64,000 bases of DNA from Janthinobacterium sp. 1_2014MBL_MicDiv (GTDB lineage Bacteria > Pseudomonadota > Gammaproteobacteria > Burkholderiales > Burkholderiaceae_D). A program made the translations under genes and the position numbers. Shown one piece after another: positions 9,091 through 18,260 of the stretch. The notes under the pieces are model-generated. The model saw nothing but the letters and a program-made list of their open reading frames with translations, was not told the DNA's origin and ran no database searches. The stretch spans positions 6,386,001-6,450,000 of the forward strand of contig NZ_CP011319.1 of NCBI RefSeq assembly GCF_001865675.1, in the 5' to 3' direction. How positions within the stretch are numbered: the first letter of the stretch is position 1; the number at the start of each line of letters is the position of its first letter.

Positions 9091-9399
9091 GCGTTTCTCC
9101 TTGAACGTGGTGCCAGCGTGCGCTGGCGATACCGTCCATCTTACGCCAGCTGCCGCCATGTGCCAGTACGGCAGTGCGCGCATGGGGTGCGTGTATGGCG
9201 CGCGTAATGGCATGCTGCGGCGCGTTTTTTTCCACCTTTCTTGACCTGCGCGCTTTTTCCGGCCGCGCACGTTTCAAGAGGCGGCGGATTGAAAATTTCA
9301 TGTAGGCTGAAGCGTCTCTTCGATGCGAAACCGGCCGCAGGCGCCGCAGTGCCGGACCGGTTTTGCAGCTCATCTTCCCTGTACTGAAAGGAACGCAAT

Positions 9400-10179
9400 A
9401 TGGGTATTTCCGGAAAAGTCGCGCTGGTCACGGGGGCCGCGCAAGGCATCGGCAAGGCCATCGCCTTGCGCCTGGCCAAGGATGGCGCCGATATCGCGCT
9501 CGTCGACCTGAACCAGGAGAAATTGGACCGCGTCGCCGCCGAAGTGCGCGCGCTGGGACGCCGCGCCGTCACCTGCATCGCCGACGTGTCGCAGCTGCAC
9601 CAGGTGACCGAGGCGGTGGCGTTTGCCGAGAGGGAACTGGGCGGCTTCGACATCATCGTCAACAACGCCGGCATCGCGCAAGTGCAGCCGCTGCTCGACG
9701 TGACGCCGGAAGAAGTCGACCGCATCATGCGCATCAATGTGCAGGGCACCCTGTGGGGCATCCAGGCGGCAGCCAAGAGCTTCAAGGCACGCCAGCAGAA
9801 AGGCAAAATCATCAATGCGTGCTCGATCGCCGGGCATGACGGTTTCGCCTTGCTGGGCGTGTATTCGGCCACCAAGTTTGCCGTGCGCGCACTGACGCAG
9901 GCGGCGGCCAAGGAACTGGCGGCCGACGGCATCACCGTCAATGCGTATTGCCCCGGCGTCGTCGGCACGGACATGTGGGTCGAGATCGACAAGCGCATGG
10001 CCGAGCTGACGGGCGCCGAGCTGGGCGCCACGTACAGGAAATACGTGGACGGCATCGCGCTGGGACGCGCCGAGACGCCCGACGATGTGGCCGGCCTTGT
10101 GTCCTTCCTGGCCGGACCCGATGCCGATTACATGACGGGCCAGGCGCCATTGATCGATGGTGGCCTCGTGTACCGTTGA
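9400..10179 (+). CDS. Acetoin/diacetyl reductase (SDR family)
   Basis: Classical short-chain dehydrogenase of 259 residues. The NAD-binding TGAAQGIG is at 11-18, NNAG at 88-91, and catalytic S142, Y155 and K159 (YSATK). The C-terminal pattern NAYCPGVVGTDMW followed by DVAGLVSFLAG is typical of the (S)-acetoin-forming diacetyl reductase/2,3-butanediol dehydrogenase subgroup (BudC/ButA). It would interconvert diacetyl, acetoin and 2,3-butanediol in the cytoplasm. No acetolactate enzymes lie nearby, so substrate assignment rests on motifs alone. A strong shared terminator follows. Confidence 0.85.
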   Translation: MGISGKVALVTGAAQGIGKAIALRLAKDGADIALVDLNQEKLDRVAAEVRALGRRAVTCIADVSQLHQVTEAVAFAERELGGFDIIVNNAGIAQVQPLLDVTPEEVDRIMRINVQGTLWGIQAAAKSFKARQQKGKIINACSIAGHDGFALLGVYSATKFAVRALTQAAAKELAADGITVNAYCPGVVGTDMWVEIDKRMAELTGAELGATYRKYVDGIALGRAETPDDVAGLVSFLAGPDADYMTGQAPLIDGGLVYR

Positions 10180-10207
10180 TGGCTTGATCGCGCACAGGCA
10201 ACGCATG

Positions 10208-10248
10208 AAAAACAGGCCGCGTCATCGTCGATGGCGCGGCCTGTTTGC
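10208..10248. terminator. Bidirectional terminator between convergent genes
   Basis: AAACAGGCCGCG at 10210-10221 pairs perfectly with 10235-10246, with a further short inner stem. A's and T's flank both sides. It separates the SDR gene from the convergent permease-peptidase gene. Confidence 0.75.
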
Positions 10249-10281
10249 GTTGGGTCAAGGCTCGCCTGGCCTGGTTCGGGC

Positions 10282-13200
10282 TTAGTGTATGCTGACTTCC
10301 TTGCGGTTGTCGCGCGCGACCCGGTCAATCATCTTGTTGTACGGATCGACGCCCACGTCGAACGGTTTGTCCTTCACCGTGATGGTCAGCACCGGGTCGC
10401 TGCCCTGCAAGACGCGCTTGTCCGTGAACAAGACTTTTTCATCCTTTTCCTTGGCGCCGGGCGCGCGCGCGAAGATGGCGATTTCCACCGGCTCGTCGTA
10501 GGCGCGCAGGCTTTCCTTGCCCTTGCCATCCGATTCCAGTTTGGCCAGGTGCAATTGCACGGTGACATCCCATTGTCCATCCTTGCGCTGCACGGCTGTC
10601 GCCTGCGTCACGCGGTTGTCGTAGAAGACGATCTTCTCGAACAGGTCCGTGATCAGCGCCTGCTTGTCCTGCGGCGCTTCGGCGCGGATGTACGCGAGCA
10701 GTTCCGACGCGGTGGTGAACGGCGCCTGCTGGTAGCCCTTGTCTTGCAGATAGCGTTTCAGGGCACGGTTCAAGGCGGCTTCGCCGATCTCGTCGCGCAG
10801 GCGGTAGAACACCAGGCTGCCCTTGTTGTAGTGGATGTATTGCTGGCCTTCCACGCGCGCCAGCGGCTGTTCCTCGATGGCTTCGCCGCCGCGTCCGCTC
10901 AGGTAGCGGTCCAGTTCATAGCGCAGGAAGCGGCGCATCTTGTCGCGTCCGTATTCCTTTTCCATCACCATCAGGGCCGAGTATTGCGCCAGCGATTCCA
11001 TCAGCATGCTGGCACCCTGCACATTGGCACCGATGACCTGGTGGCCCCACCACTGGTGCGCCATTTCATGCGCGGTGACGTAAAACACGTAGTCGATGTC
11101 GTCCTTGTCGCGCAAGTCGGCGATGAAGCCGATGCCTTCCGAATACGGAATCGTATTGGCGAACGATTGCGCAAACGTCTGGTAGCCGGGGAACTCGAGG
11201 ATGCGCACCTGCTTGTGCTGGTAGGGCGTGAACTCGGTGGTGTAGTAGTCGAGCGACTTTTGCACGGACGTGATCATGCGCTCCGTGTTGTAGCCATGTT
11301 TCCTATCGAAATAAATTTCGATCGGCATGCCGCGCCAGTCGCCTTTTTTGACTTCCCAGCGGGCCGACAGATATGCAAAGAATGGCATCATCGGCTGGTC
11401 CATCTTGTAGCGGTAATAGCGGCGCCCATCCTGTTCCCAGCTTTTTTGCAGGTAGCCGGGTGCCAGGGCGATCTGATCGCCGCTGGTGGAGACCGTGGTG
11501 TCGAAATGGATCCAGTCCGCTTCGCCGCCGAAGACCGTGTTGCCATAGGCGGATGCGTCTTCCCGCTTGGCCATGCGCTGCGGCTCGCCCAGGCCCCGCT
11601 TGCGGCGCTCGTTGCGGTCTATCAACTCCATGTCCTGCACGTAGCCGAAGTGGGGGAAATAAGCCTGGTTGTTGAAGAAGCTGCCATTCAGGTTGACCTG
11701 GTTGGGCGCGCCGCTGTTGGTAAAGCCCCGGTGCGTGACGGCCACCGTGAAATCCAGCGGCAAGCTGGCGCCCGGCGCCAGGGGCTGGGCCAGCTTGAGG
11801 ATGCTGAAACCGAGTTCCCTGTCATCCAGTTCGACCCTGTGCGCGGGCAGGTTCAGCCACGCCGTCTGCAGTTCCGGATCGCGCTGGATGCGCAAGGTAT
11901 CGAGCGCTTGGCCCGTCTTGTTTTGCAGCACGTAGTGACCCTTGATTAACACCTTGCGTTGCTCGGGATAGATATCCACGTCGGCCTGCACATCCGTGAT
12001 CTTCGGCTGCGGCAAGTCCTTGTACTGCTTGTACAATTTTTCGTAGCGCGCCTGCTTGTCCATGGTGCGGTCCGACGTTTCGTATTGATTCAGCATATTG
12101 GTGTTGTAGAAGATCCAGCCACCGGTGCCGGCCCAGCACAGCAGCACCAGGCCCAGCGCGGCGCCCGTACGGCCCCGCAGGCGCTGGCCGGCCAGGCGCA
12201 GGCGCGCGCGCCAGCCGGCGGACAGGCCGCGCACCCAGAATGCCTGCGCCAGCATGACGAGGGCCACGGTAAACAGGCTCCAGTACAGCGCGAACCAGGC
12301 CCAGCCGGTCAGGAAGTGGCCATAGCCGTTCATGTCCGAGTACTGGATCGCAGGCAAGTTGGCGAAGTTGTACAGCTTGTGTTCAAAGTGCAGCATGCCC
12401 AGCACGGCTTGCGCCACCATCAGCAGGATCACCAGCAGGTAGCCGATGAACTTGTTGTTGGCCAGCACTTGCAGGGTGAGCGCGCACAAGCCCATCAGCA
12501 CGAAGGCGAGGGCGCCCAGCAGGGTGCCTTTCAGGTACAGCCCCAGTTCCACGGGGGCGCCGCCCTTGACGAGCTGGAAGCCGATGACCGCGATGACGCC
12601 CACCAGCAGATAGCCGCCGATGACGCCGAGCAAGGCCGTGCATTTGGCCAGCAGCGGCACCCAGTTGGGCACGGGCATGGCGTCGCTGACGTCGGCGATC
12701 CTTGCCTGCCGCTCCTTGAAGATCAGTTCGCCCGCGTAAAACGTGACGATGATGATCAACAGGAAGCTGAAGCTGTTACTGATCTGTTGCAACATCAAAT
12801 GCGTCATCGGATACACGGCCGTGCCGTACATATTCTTGCCGACATTTGCGCCGGCAATCAGGTTTGCCACGCCGAACAGCAGCATGACGAGGAAGGGCAA
12901 GCTCTTGAGGACGCCGGCCGCGTCGAAGCGCAGGATTTGCCACCATTGGCGCCAGGCCGTTGCGGCGGTAAACGCGGGGACGCTGCGCGGCAGCTGCGAC
13001 GGCGCCGCGGCGAAGGCTGCGTCCGCTGATGCCTTGTGCTGGCCGAACAGGCGCTTGCCCGTGCCCGCGCGCTGCGGCTTGAAGAGCAGCACGGTGGCGG
13101 TAAACAGCACGGCGGCAATACCCAGCCATAACAGGCGGTTGGCCAGCAGGAAGCCGGACAGCGGCGGCAGGCCCGCATTCGCCTCGGCCGCCGTGAAATA

Positions 13201-13863
13201 GCGCGTCATGCGGCCAAAGGCGCGGATGCCGAACGGGTCGAGCAGCACGGCGATCCACTCATTGTTGATGTCGCGCGTGAAGGCGCCCGCCGTGCCCCAC
13301 AGCACGAAAAAGCCCAGCACGCCCACATACACGAGCAGCATCGAGCGCGTGGTGGCCGCCAGCAGCATCAGCAGGGCGCCGATGAAGAGCAGGTTCGGGA
13401 TCACCAGGACGGCGAAGCTCCACGCATACGTGTGCAGCGCAAACGCGCCCACGCGCTGCGGGTCGACCCAGGGCATCAGGGGACCGAGCATGGTGCCGAA
13501 GGCGATGCAGACAAAGATCGCCAGGCAGGCGACAAAGCCGGCGCCGAAGCGGCCGAACAGGTAGTCCCACTTGCGCATGGGCGTGGCGAACAGCATGTCG
13601 GCCATGCCGAAGTCGCTGTCGCGCAGCACGGCGCCGGCGATGAAGACGGTGACGAGCAACATCGCCAGCAGGCTGAAGATCGCCAGCAGTTGCGCCACCA
13701 CGGTGGGCGCATTGCGGTTGATGTTGCCGATGGCGCCGCCGATCTGGATCGAATCGCTGCTGGTGGCGCCAAAGGCCATCAGGGCCAGGATGACGGCAAA
13801 TACCCACAGCAGCGGCTGTTTCAGCTGGTAGGCCAGGTCAAACTTGAAAAATTCCTTCCACAT
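10282..13863 (-). CDS. ABC transporter permease fused to M1-family metallopeptidase
   Basis: A 1193-residue membrane protein. The N-terminal half (about 1-560) carries roughly a dozen hydrophobic segments in two six-helix ABC-2-type groups, separated by a cytoplasmic stretch rich in Arg. After a last helix near 575-595, the C-terminal half is an M1 aminopeptidase-like domain with the zinc motif HEMAH at 932-936 and a candidate third ligand E956 in MESLAQY. That leaves 19 residues between the motif and the glutamate, one more than the classic x18. The SD sequence AAGGGG overlaps the stop of the upstream ABC ATPase, so the two are translationally coupled. Such fusions occur in several bacterial groups, but substrate and peptidase targets are unknown to me. 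Confidence 0.88.
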   Translation of the reverse strand: MWKEFFKFDLAYQLKQPLLWVFAVILALMAFGATSSDSIQIGGAIGNINRNAPTVVAQLLAIFSLLAMLLVTVFIAGAVLRDSDFGMADMLFATPMRKWDYLFGRFGAGFVACLAIFVCIAFGTMLGPLMPWVDPQRVGAFALHTYAWSFAVLVIPNLLFIGALLMLLAATTRSMLLVYVGVLGFFVLWGTAGAFTRDINNEWIAVLLDPFGIRAFGRMTRYFTAAEANAGLPPLSGFLLANRLLWLGIAAVLFTATVLLFKPQRAGTGKRLFGQHKASADAAFAAAPSQLPRSVPAFTAATAWRQWWQILRFDAAGVLKSLPFLVMLLFGVANLIAGANVGKNMYGTAVYPMTHLMLQQISNSFSFLLIIIVTFYAGELIFKERQARIADVSDAMPVPNWVPLLAKCTALLGVIGGYLLVGVIAVIGFQLVKGGAPVELGLYLKGTLLGALAFVLMGLCALTLQVLANNKFIGYLLVILLMVAQAVLGMLHFEHKLYNFANLPAIQYSDMNGYGHFLTGWAWFALYWSLFTVALVMLAQAFWVRGLSAGWRARLRLAGQRLRGRTGAALGLVLLCWAGTGGWIFYNTNMLNQYETSDRTMDKQARYEKLYKQYKDLPQPKITDVQADVDIYPEQRKVLIKGHYVLQNKTGQALDTLRIQRDPELQTAWLNLPAHRVELDDRELGFSILKLAQPLAPGASLPLDFTVAVTHRGFTNSGAPNQVNLNGSFFNNQAYFPHFGYVQDMELIDRNERRKRGLGEPQRMAKREDASAYGNTVFGGEADWIHFDTTVSTSGDQIALAPGYLQKSWEQDGRRYYRYKMDQPMMPFFAYLSARWEVKKGDWRGMPIEIYFDRKHGYNTERMITSVQKSLDYYTTEFTPYQHKQVRILEFPGYQTFAQSFANTIPYSEGIGFIADLRDKDDIDYVFYVTAHEMAHQWWGHQVIGANVQGASMLMESLAQYSALMVMEKEYGRDKMRRFLRYELDRYLSGRGGEAIEEQPLARVEGQQYIHYNKGSLVFYRLRDEIGEAALNRALKRYLQDKGYQQAPFTTASELLAYIRAEAPQDKQALITDLFEKIVFYDNRVTQATAVQRKDGQWDVTVQLHLAKLESDGKGKESLRAYDEPVEIAIFARAPGAKEKDEKVLFTDKRVLQGSDPVLTITVKDKPFDVGVDPYNKMIDRVARDNRKEVSIH

Positions 13864-13872
13864 GGCGGCCCC

Positions 13873-14778
13873 TTACGCGGCGACTGCGGCCGGCGCGGCG
13901 GCGCCATGGCGGGCAGCGTTGTTCACGTGCAAGAAGTACACGTCTTCCAGCGTCGCGGCAAATGGCGTGAAGCCGCTGTCGGGCTGGCTCTCGGCAAACA
14001 CATTGATCTGCGGCTTGCCGCCCACCAGGCGCGTCGACAGCACATTGTGCGACTGCTGGTATTGCGCCAGTTCATCCGTGGTGACGCTGCGGCGCCAGAC
14101 CTTGTTGCGCAAGGTGTCGATGGCCGCCTGCGGCTCGCCCTGCACCAGCACTTCGCCCTTGACGATCATGGCCATGCGCGGGCACAGGTCCGTCACGTCG
14201 GCCACGATGTGCGTCGACAGGATCACCACCACCTGCTCGCCGATCTTCGCCAGCAGGTTCAGGAAGCGGTTGCGTTCTTCCGGGTCCAGGCCGGCCGTCG
14301 GTTCATCGACGATCACCAGGCGCGGCGCGCCCAGCAGCGCCTGGGCGATGCCGAAGCGCTGGCGCATGCCGCCCGAATACGTGCTCAGGTTGCGCTTGCG
14401 CGCTTCCCACAGATTGGTCTGCTGCAACAGGGCGTGCACGGCGTCCTTGCGCGCGCCCTTTTCCGTCAAGCCTTTCAGGACGGCAAAGTGGTTGAGCAGG
14501 GTTTCCGCGCTGACCTTCGGATACACGCCGAAATCCTGCGGCAGGTAGCCGAGCTGGCGGCGCAGTTCTGTCTTGTCCTTGAGCACGTCGAGGCCATCGA
14601 AATGGATGCTGCCGCTATCGGGATCTTGCAGCGTGGCGATGGTACGCATCAGCGAGGACTTGCCCGCGCCATTCGGTCCCAGCAAGCCGAACATTCCATT
14701 CGGAATGTCCAGGCTGACATTGTTGATGGCCTTGACGCCATTGGCATACGTTTTGTTCAGCTGTTTGATCGATAGCAT
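13873..14778 (-). CDS. ABC transporter ATP-binding protein
   Basis: A cytoplasmic ATPase of 301 residues in the multidrug/ABC-2 subfamily. Walker A GPNGAGKSS is near residue 35, the Q-loop is within GYLPQDFG, the signature YSGGMRQR follows, and Walker B is LVIVDEPTAGLDP. It drives the permease encoded 9 nt downstream. The ATG at 14778 is preferred: AGGAG at 14791-14795 lies about 12 nt upstream, while the alternative GTG at 14787 is too close to it. Confidence 0.93.
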   Translation of the reverse strand: MLSIKQLNKTYANGVKAINNVSLDIPNGMFGLLGPNGAGKSSLMRTIATLQDPDSGSIHFDGLDVLKDKTELRRQLGYLPQDFGVYPKVSAETLLNHFAVLKGLTEKGARKDAVHALLQQTNLWEARKRNLSTYSGGMRQRFGIAQALLGAPRLVIVDEPTAGLDPEERNRFLNLLAKIGEQVVVILSTHIVADVTDLCPRMAMIVKGEVLVQGEPQAAIDTLRNKVWRRSVTTDELAQYQQSHNVLSTRLVGGKPQINVFAESQPDSGFTPFAATLEDVYFLHVNNAARHGAAAPAAVAA

Positions 14779-15177
14779 GTGCAGCACTCTCCTGAGCTTG
14801 GGGTGAAAGCCGGCAGATGCATGTCTGCCGGTCTGTGCAAGGGGATCGCCCTTCTCGTCAACCGCGATGGCGGATGTTACTTAAAAACAATAATGTATCG
14901 TCAATTGGATAAAAAATAAGATGTTTGCGACAAGAGGCGACAATGCGGGGATGAAATGCGGGAGAGCCGGCATGAATGACGCGGAGCCAGGATCACGCAG
15001 CGCATGCGTGTGCTCCTGGCCTGGGGCGGGACCGGTGACGCGCCGGCCGGCGCTTACAGCGAGCAAGCGGGCCTGCGGCGATGGTGTGATTCTGTTGAAA
15101 TGCCGGCGCCGGGGGACTGGCGCCGTGGCCGGATCAGGCTTGCCGCGCTGTCGTGCGGAAAGCGGTGGCTGAAGGGG
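14779..15177 (-). promoter_or_regulatory. Intergenic region upstream of ABC operon
   Basis: This region is upstream of the ABC operon and downstream of the outer-membrane barrel gene. An 8-bp stem with a 6-nt loop (14810-14831, CCGGCAGA/TCTGCCGG) lies in the probable 5' leader of the ABC mRNA. On the minus strand a TTGACG at 14899-14904 inside an A/T-rich stretch could be a -35 element, but a good -10 at proper spacing is not obvious. No coding frame is convincing here. Confidence 0.3.
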
Positions 15178-16026
15178 TTAGAAGCGTACTTTCACATACG
15201 CCGACGGTCCCGTCAGGCGCACGTTCAAGTCCGCGTCGCGTTCGCTGTCGCGGTGCAGCTTGATTTTCGAGATGCCATAGTCGGCGACGAAGCCGATGTT
15301 TTTGAATGGAAACCACTCGACGCCGATATTGCCGCCATAAATGTGGCCGTTGATGCGCCCGCCATTTTTCTTGATGCCCGACGCTTCCGCATACATGCGC
15401 AAGTCCGGCGTGAAGGCGTGGCGCCAGCCCACTTCCAGCAGCGGCGCGAATGCATGTTCGCCGATGGAATCGCGCGCCGTGGCCGTCTCGCCATTGACGA
15501 CGCCGGTGGCCGTGCCGTTCAGGTTGGCATTATAGTAGGCGGCGCCCAGGCCGATGCCGAAGGTGTCGTTGCCGCTGCCGAGCCACCAGCGGTAGGACAT
15601 CTTGGCCAGGTCCAGCTTCAGGTCCGCGTCCGCGGTGGCCGTGCCCGTGACGGGCTGGCCATTGATGGTGGTCTGGCCCGTCAGGGTGGGGGTGTAGGAT
15701 TTGTCGTAGCGGTAGTAGTCGAATGCCAGGCCATGGTGGTCGCCGATCAGCAATTCGGCCTTGATGCGGGGTATCGTCGTGCGGCTGGGCTTCGATTCGG
15801 GCGCGTCGATGCGGCCAAACTCCGTGTCGGCACCGACATTGATGCGCGGATCGGCCGCGAAGGCGCCCACGGAAATGCTGACGCGGTCCAGGGTGGGCGA
15901 CGGTTCCGCCCGTGCCGTGGCGGCGGCCGTGGCGACGCCCAATACGCCCAGCATCATGGCGCCGCGCAAGGCAAGGTGGTGCGGACGTGGGGGAGACAGG
16001 CGGGCGGACACGGACGTGGAAAACAT
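15178..16026 (-). CDS. Outer-membrane beta-barrel protein
   Basis: A 282-residue exported protein. The N-terminus has a long signal peptide ending near TARA-EPS (about residue 40). The rest alternates polar and aromatic residues as in transmembrane strands, with GNDTFGIGLGAAYY- and GWRHAF-like strands, and ends in YVKVRF with the terminal Phe used by the BAM machinery. The architecture suggests an OmpW/opacity-type barrel, but the family is not certain. GAGGAG just upstream fixes the start at 16026. It is a single gene, divergent from the GNAT/phosphoesterase pair. Confidence 0.72.
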   Translation of the reverse strand: MFSTSVSARLSPPRPHHLALRGAMMLGVLGVATAAATARAEPSPTLDRVSISVGAFAADPRINVGADTEFGRIDAPESKPSRTTIPRIKAELLIGDHHGLAFDYYRYDKSYTPTLTGQTTINGQPVTGTATADADLKLDLAKMSYRWWLGSGNDTFGIGLGAAYYNANLNGTATGVVNGETATARDSIGEHAFAPLLEVGWRHAFTPDLRMYAEASGIKKNGGRINGHIYGGNIGVEWFPFKNIGFVADYGISKIKLHRDSERDADLNVRLTGPSAYVKVRF

Positions 16027-16215
16027 GGATAACTCCTCAAGATAAAGTGAACACTGCCGCGACGCTGGGGCGGCCTGCATTGGACAGCAATGCAATGAGG
16101 AAATGGTAGCAATTGTTACTTTTAAATTACGTAGCCGCACGGCCCAAGTGGCCGTCGGACTTGTCCTACCGCAGGTAAGCCGCCTGTAAAGACTGGTTAT
16201 GAGAGGAGGTAAGCG

Positions 16216-16788
16216 ATGCAGGAAATCATGGAACTGGTCACGCCGCGGCTGCTGCTGCGGCAATGGCGCGACAGCGACCTGGCGCCGTTCGCGGCCCTGA
16301 ATGCCGACCCCCGCGTGATGGAATATTTTCCTTCCACGCTGTCGCGCGAGGCCAGCGATGCCATGGCGCGGCGCTGCGGCGACCTGATCGCGGGGCGGGG
16401 CTGGGGCTTATGGGCCGTGGCCTTGCGTGAAACCGATCGCTTCATCGGCATGACGGGGCTGCATATTCCCGACGCGCAATTGCCCTGTTCACCGTGCGTG
16501 GAAATCGGCTGGCGCCTGGCCTTCGATTACTGGGGACAAGGTTACGCGCAGGAAGCGGCGCAGGCCGCCCTGCGGGCAGCTTACGAACGCTTGCAGCTGC
16601 CGGAAATCGTCTCGTTCACGGCCTTGCCGAATCGGCGCTCGAGCGCGCTGATGGCGCGCCTGGGCATGCGCCGCGAAGCCGCCACGTTCGAGCATCCGGC
16701 CCTGCCGCCAGGGCACGCATTGCGTACGCATTGCCTGTATCGCCTGACGCGCGCAGAATGGTGCGCAAGGGAGGGAGTTACGACATGA
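16216..16788 (+). CDS. GNAT family N-acetyltransferase (RimJ/RimL type)
   Basis: A 190-residue acetyl-CoA-dependent acetyltransferase of the Acetyltransf_3/RimJ-RimL type. It opens with ELVTPRLLLRQW and has the acetyl-CoA segment GWRLAFDYWGQGYAQEA (G-x-G-x-A style pyrophosphate loop) at about 95-113, then SxxLMARLGMRRE. Targets may be amino groups of proteins or small molecules. AGGAGGT at 16203-16209 is an unusually strong ribosome-binding site. Its stop overlaps the next start (ATGA), so the pair is co-translated. Confidence 0.88.
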   Translation: MQEIMELVTPRLLLRQWRDSDLAPFAALNADPRVMEYFPSTLSREASDAMARRCGDLIAGRGWGLWAVALRETDRFIGMTGLHIPDAQLPCSPCVEIGWRLAFDYWGQGYAQEAAQAALRAAYERLQLPEIVSFTALPNRRSSALMARLGMRREAATFEHPALPPGHALRTHCLYRLTRAEWCAREGVTT

Positions 16789-17528
16789 GAATCGCCGCCA
16801 TATCCGATATCCACGGCAACCTGGACGCGCTTGACGCCGTGCTGGCCGACATCGCCCGGCGTGGCGTGGACGTGACCGTCAACCTCGGCGATATCGTCTC
16901 GGGCCATCTGCAGCCGCGCGCCACGGCGGCGCGCCTGATGGCGCTCGGCCTGCCGACCATCCGCGGCAACCACGAGCGCCAGCTGCTGGGCGATCCGGCC
17001 CGCATGGGCGTGTCGGACGCCTATGCGCGGGCACAACTGCTGCCGGAGCAACTCGCGTGGATAGACGCGCTGCCCGCCACCTTGCGCCTGCGCACAGACG
17101 TGCTGCTCGTGCATGGCACGCCAGGCAGCGACCTCGTGTACTTTCTCGACACCGTCACGCCGCAGGGCAGCCGCGCCGCCACGCCGGACGAGGTAGCCAC
17201 GCGTGCCGGCGACACTGACGCGGCGCTGATCCTGTGCGGCCACACGCACATGCCGCGCCAGGTGCGCCTGGCCGATGGCCGGCTGATCGTCAATCCGGGC
17301 AGCGTGGGCTTGCAGGCCTACGACGACGACCATGGCTATCCGCACCTGATGCAGAACGGCACGCCGCACGCGCGTTATGCGATCGCCGAACAGGACGCGC
17401 ATGGCGGCTGGACGGCGCAGTGGCACGCGGTGCAATATGACTGGGAAAAGGCGGCGCGGCTGGCGCTGGCCAACGGGCGGCCCGACTGGGTCAGGCCCTT
17501 GCGCACGGGCTTCGTCGGCGCCGCCTGA
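16785..17528 (+). CDS. Calcineurin-type metallophosphoesterase (YfcE/MJ0936-like)
   Basis: A 247-residue cytoplasmic phosphodiesterase-like protein with the full metal-binding set: SDIHGN at 7-12, NLGDIVSG near 36, GNHE near 67, and GHTH near 152, followed by NPGSVG. This order is that of the small YfcE-like branch. The substrate is unknown. It overlaps the GNAT gene by 4 nt, so the two are translationally coupled. Confidence 0.88.
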   Translation: MRIAAISDIHGNLDALDAVLADIARRGVDVTVNLGDIVSGHLQPRATAARLMALGLPTIRGNHERQLLGDPARMGVSDAYARAQLLPEQLAWIDALPATLRLRTDVLLVHGTPGSDLVYFLDTVTPQGSRAATPDEVATRAGDTDAALILCGHTHMPRQVRLADGRLIVNPGSVGLQAYDDDHGYPHLMQNGTPHARYAIAEQDAHGGWTAQWHAVQYDWEKAARLALANGRPDWVRPLRTGFVGAA

Positions 17529-17534
17529 GATTGC

Positions 17535-18170
17535 TTAGCAGCTCGGCGCGCGCGTGACGGGCACGGGGACCAGCTCCGTCTTGCCTTCCCTGGCGATCAC
17601 CTGGTTGATGCTGATGCTGCAGCGCTTGCCTTCCCACGAGAACGCGGCTTCGTAATCCTCGCCGGCGCGCGGCGTGAAGGTGATGTCGCCATGGCAGCTG
17701 GGCGATACCGTGTCATAGCGCACGCCGTTGGCCACGTAGAACGGCGAGACATCCTGGAAGCCCAGGCGCAGGCTGCTCGGCTTATCGGCGGGAATCTCAT
17801 ATTCGCGGAAATACGCTTTCGAGAAAAAGCCATCCTTGCGTGCCAGGTTTTGCGACGTTTCCGTCTCCGCCATGCCCAGGCTGACATTGCTGACAGTACC
17901 GATCAGGGAGCCGAAGGCGGAACCCATGCCGCCGCTGGCCTTTTCCACGCCATCGCTGAACATGCCGCGGATGCAGCTGCTGTCGCGGTAGAGGAAGGCG
18001 GTGGCGCCATTCTGGCCGAACAGGCGCAGGCGGCTGATGGCGGAGGTTGCCGGGGCCGCTGGTGCGCTGGCCGCTTCGGTGGAGACGGCGGGCGCTGCGG
18101 TGTTGACGGCGTCCTGGGCAAAACTGGCGGCGCAACATAACAGGGACAGCAGGAAAGCAGGTTTTTTCAT
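17535..18170 (-). CDS. Exported protein of unknown function
   Basis: A 211-residue protein starting MKKPAFLLSLLCC with a signal peptide (cleavage probably after SFA). An Ala/Pro-rich linker follows, then a mature domain containing single Cys residues that could form disulfides (SSCIRG, SPSCHG, GKRCS and a terminal Cys). I do not recognise the family. The ATG at 18170 is chosen because it gives a canonical signal peptide; the ATG ten codons upstream does not. It converges on the phosphoesterase gene with a 6-nt gap. Confidence 0.65.
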   Translation of the reverse strand: MKKPAFLLSLLCCAASFAQDAVNTAAPAVSTEAASAPAAPATSAISRLRLFGQNGATAFLYRDSSCIRGMFSDGVEKASGGMGSAFGSLIGTVSNVSLGMAETETSQNLARKDGFFSKAYFREYEIPADKPSSLRLGFQDVSPFYVANGVRYDTVSPSCHGDITFTPRAGEDYEAAFSWEGKRCSISINQVIAREGKTELVPVPVTRAPSC

Positions 18171-18260
18171 TGGCTTCAGAAAATTATCAAAAAGAAACAA
18201 TATATACCATATAGCAATATTATGTTGTTCTTTTGCATAGGCCTGCCGCCCCGCGTTCGC

